Positions 62,652 to 64,000 of a DNA stretch of 64,000 nucleotides are shown piece by piece; positions within the stretch are counted from its first letter, which is position 1; each line of letters opens with the position of its first letter. The translations under genes and the position numbers were made by a program. This DNA is from Pezicula radicicola (Eukaryota; Ascomycota; Leotiomycetes; Helotiales; Dermateaceae): assembly GCA_003008705.1 (NCBI GenBank), contig PDUO01000023.1, positions 225,312 through 289,311 of the forward strand, in the 5' to 3' direction. The notes under the pieces are model-generated. The model saw only the letters and a list, made by a program, of their open reading frames with translations. It was not told the origin of the DNA and did not search any database.

Positions 62652-64000
62652 GTGTAGAAAGTACTTGTTACATTCGCTTTCAGTGAGTTCGGTACATTTG
62701 CTGGCTCATTCTCAGATAACATGGAAATTGAGGCAAACCTAGATAGGTTTCAGGAGACAGTTCAATTGAGAAATCACACAAAACTCAAGACATGGTTCAG
62801 CAATATAAATATGCCACTTTCATCTTCTCCATTTGAGATGAGTTCATTTCGACTCCTAATCGCTCTTGGACAGGAAATGTTGAATGTAAAGTGTATTCAT
62901 CTCAAGTGTATTCTGAGGTTTTCACTTACTTCTATTCTGAGCCCAGTCTCATTTTTTGGTTCCTTGAGATTTTACAGAACACTGATTGCAACATGCCTTC
63001 CAAGACCGTGCGGTTGAGCGAAACAATCCTATTCCATGAATCTGTCTTTGTAGGTCCTTAGGGGAACTTCAAAAAAGCATTGGGGAAAGGGAAACCGATT
63101 TGTGTTGTTGCTAGTGACAAATGAAGTCCTTTTTCTTGGAATCTTGAGAAAGTTAAGCTAATTCGATGCTCAGCGACGTTCGTCTAGCTCTGTGCTATAC
63201 AAACACTAAATCGAGCCCTACTACAGTTCTATTGTTGGCATTTTTCCTAGCTCGGGATAGAACCATTGGTTAAGTTTGGTATCAGCAAAGTTTTTACTTC
63301 ATGGAGATATTTGGCAATTTGGCAATTTGGCACTCTTTAGACTTAAGAAAGAAGTCTGGAGATGACCCAATGGGATTCTTTGCTCAGTAACTTCACCAAA
63401 CTCGCGAAAAGCTTTTGTTTGGAATAGGTGAAGCTAATTATACAACAGCCTTCGTTCCGACCCTAGGTCTGATACAAACCTCAAACTGATCGCAAGTCGA
63501 GTGCTATCTTGAACAATTTTTCCAGCTCTGGACTGAACACCTTGATGACTTCGAACCATTGATGAAGCTTAGTTGTAACTCATTCGCACTGATGAAAGCT
63601 AACGGGGATCTTTCAATATTATCCGCTATGCTCGTCGATATTGACACCTTGACACCATTAATAAGGTGACCCAATGTGATTCTTTGCTGTCACTGCTATG
63701 GTCATATTGCTACATCGGTAGTCCCTCAGAGATTGTCTGGCGGACCAGGCATAACTTAGCTGGTGGAATCTAAGTAGGAACATTCTCTGAATTGGAATAT
63801 TGGATACCAGCATTGTTTTCGGAAACATGTAGAGTTGAGAGGAGTAGCATCGCTTTTCTTTTGTGACGACACAAGGGACTTGATTCTATGGGCTTCGAAG
63901 CATCGGGCAATGGTGGTAAAAATTGCTTTAGCAACTACGATGGTGGCATTATGGGTCCTTGGAGCTCCAGTTGGGTTGGCAGCAACCAATAGGCTGGCAA
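62652..64000. other. Intergenic to window end, nothing firm
   Basis: A 98-codon ATG frame at 62721 and a minus frame at the right edge (63756-63989, no ATG in view) have no family signal. GACCCAATG(G/T)GATTCTTTGCT occurs twice (63363 and 63668). A TTTGGCAAT unit is repeated near 63310. Confidence 0.35.

Overview
This window is nuclear DNA of a filamentous ascomycete. Genes are intron-poor, introns are short (57-165 bp, GTAAGT-type donors, CTAAC-like branch sites), and the gene families are typical of Pezizomycotina: Clr5-ankyrin, 2EXR, DUF3425-bZIP and fungal APH-like kinases. A Leotiomycete is my guess, but nothing here proves it. Starts were chosen at ATG only, and several genes were rebuilt by joining exons by eye.

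Layout. 0-9 kb: the 3' end of a possible AP-1-like bZIP gene, an N-myristoylatable RGG/proline-rich protein (-), a small one-pass membrane protein (-) and a four-exon Clr5-ankyrin gene (+). 9.6-15.9 kb: an accessory block bounded by two diverged direct repeats. It holds an APH-like gene broken by one stop, a decayed alpha/beta hydrolase, a stray ankyrin-gene fragment, a bZIP-DUF3425 regulator (-) and an Ayr1-like SDR (+). 16-21 kb: a run of minus-strand exon-like shards (AT-hook twice, RhoGDI-like, CK2-alpha-like, BTB-like) with a repeated intron-end motif. 21-25 kb: a 2EXR gene and a Cys-bearing hypothetical gene, both (-). 25-45.9 kb: a long gene-poor tract of duplications and decayed coding pieces, including a MAT1-1-1 (alpha-box)-like remnant near 39-40 kb, a second CK2-alpha shard at 35 kb and two long hairpins. 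45.9-49.4 kb: an aldo/keto reductase (-) and a leucine-rich-repeat protein (+), divergently arranged. 50-57 kb: decayed duplicated fragments plus two small spliced genes. 57-60.4 kb: an inverted pair of paralogues, one intact (-) and one interrupted (+). 61-62.7 kb: tRNA-Gln(CTG) (-) and a second 2EXR gene (+).

How the parts fit. The only set that looks functionally linked is the 10-15 kb block (regulator + SDR + hydrolase + APH-like), reminiscent of a small metabolic or accessory cluster; two of its four genes are visibly damaged. Most of the rest is independent housekeeping-type or lineage-specific genes set in a tract rich in gene relics. Family assignments rest on motifs recognised by eye; no search was run.
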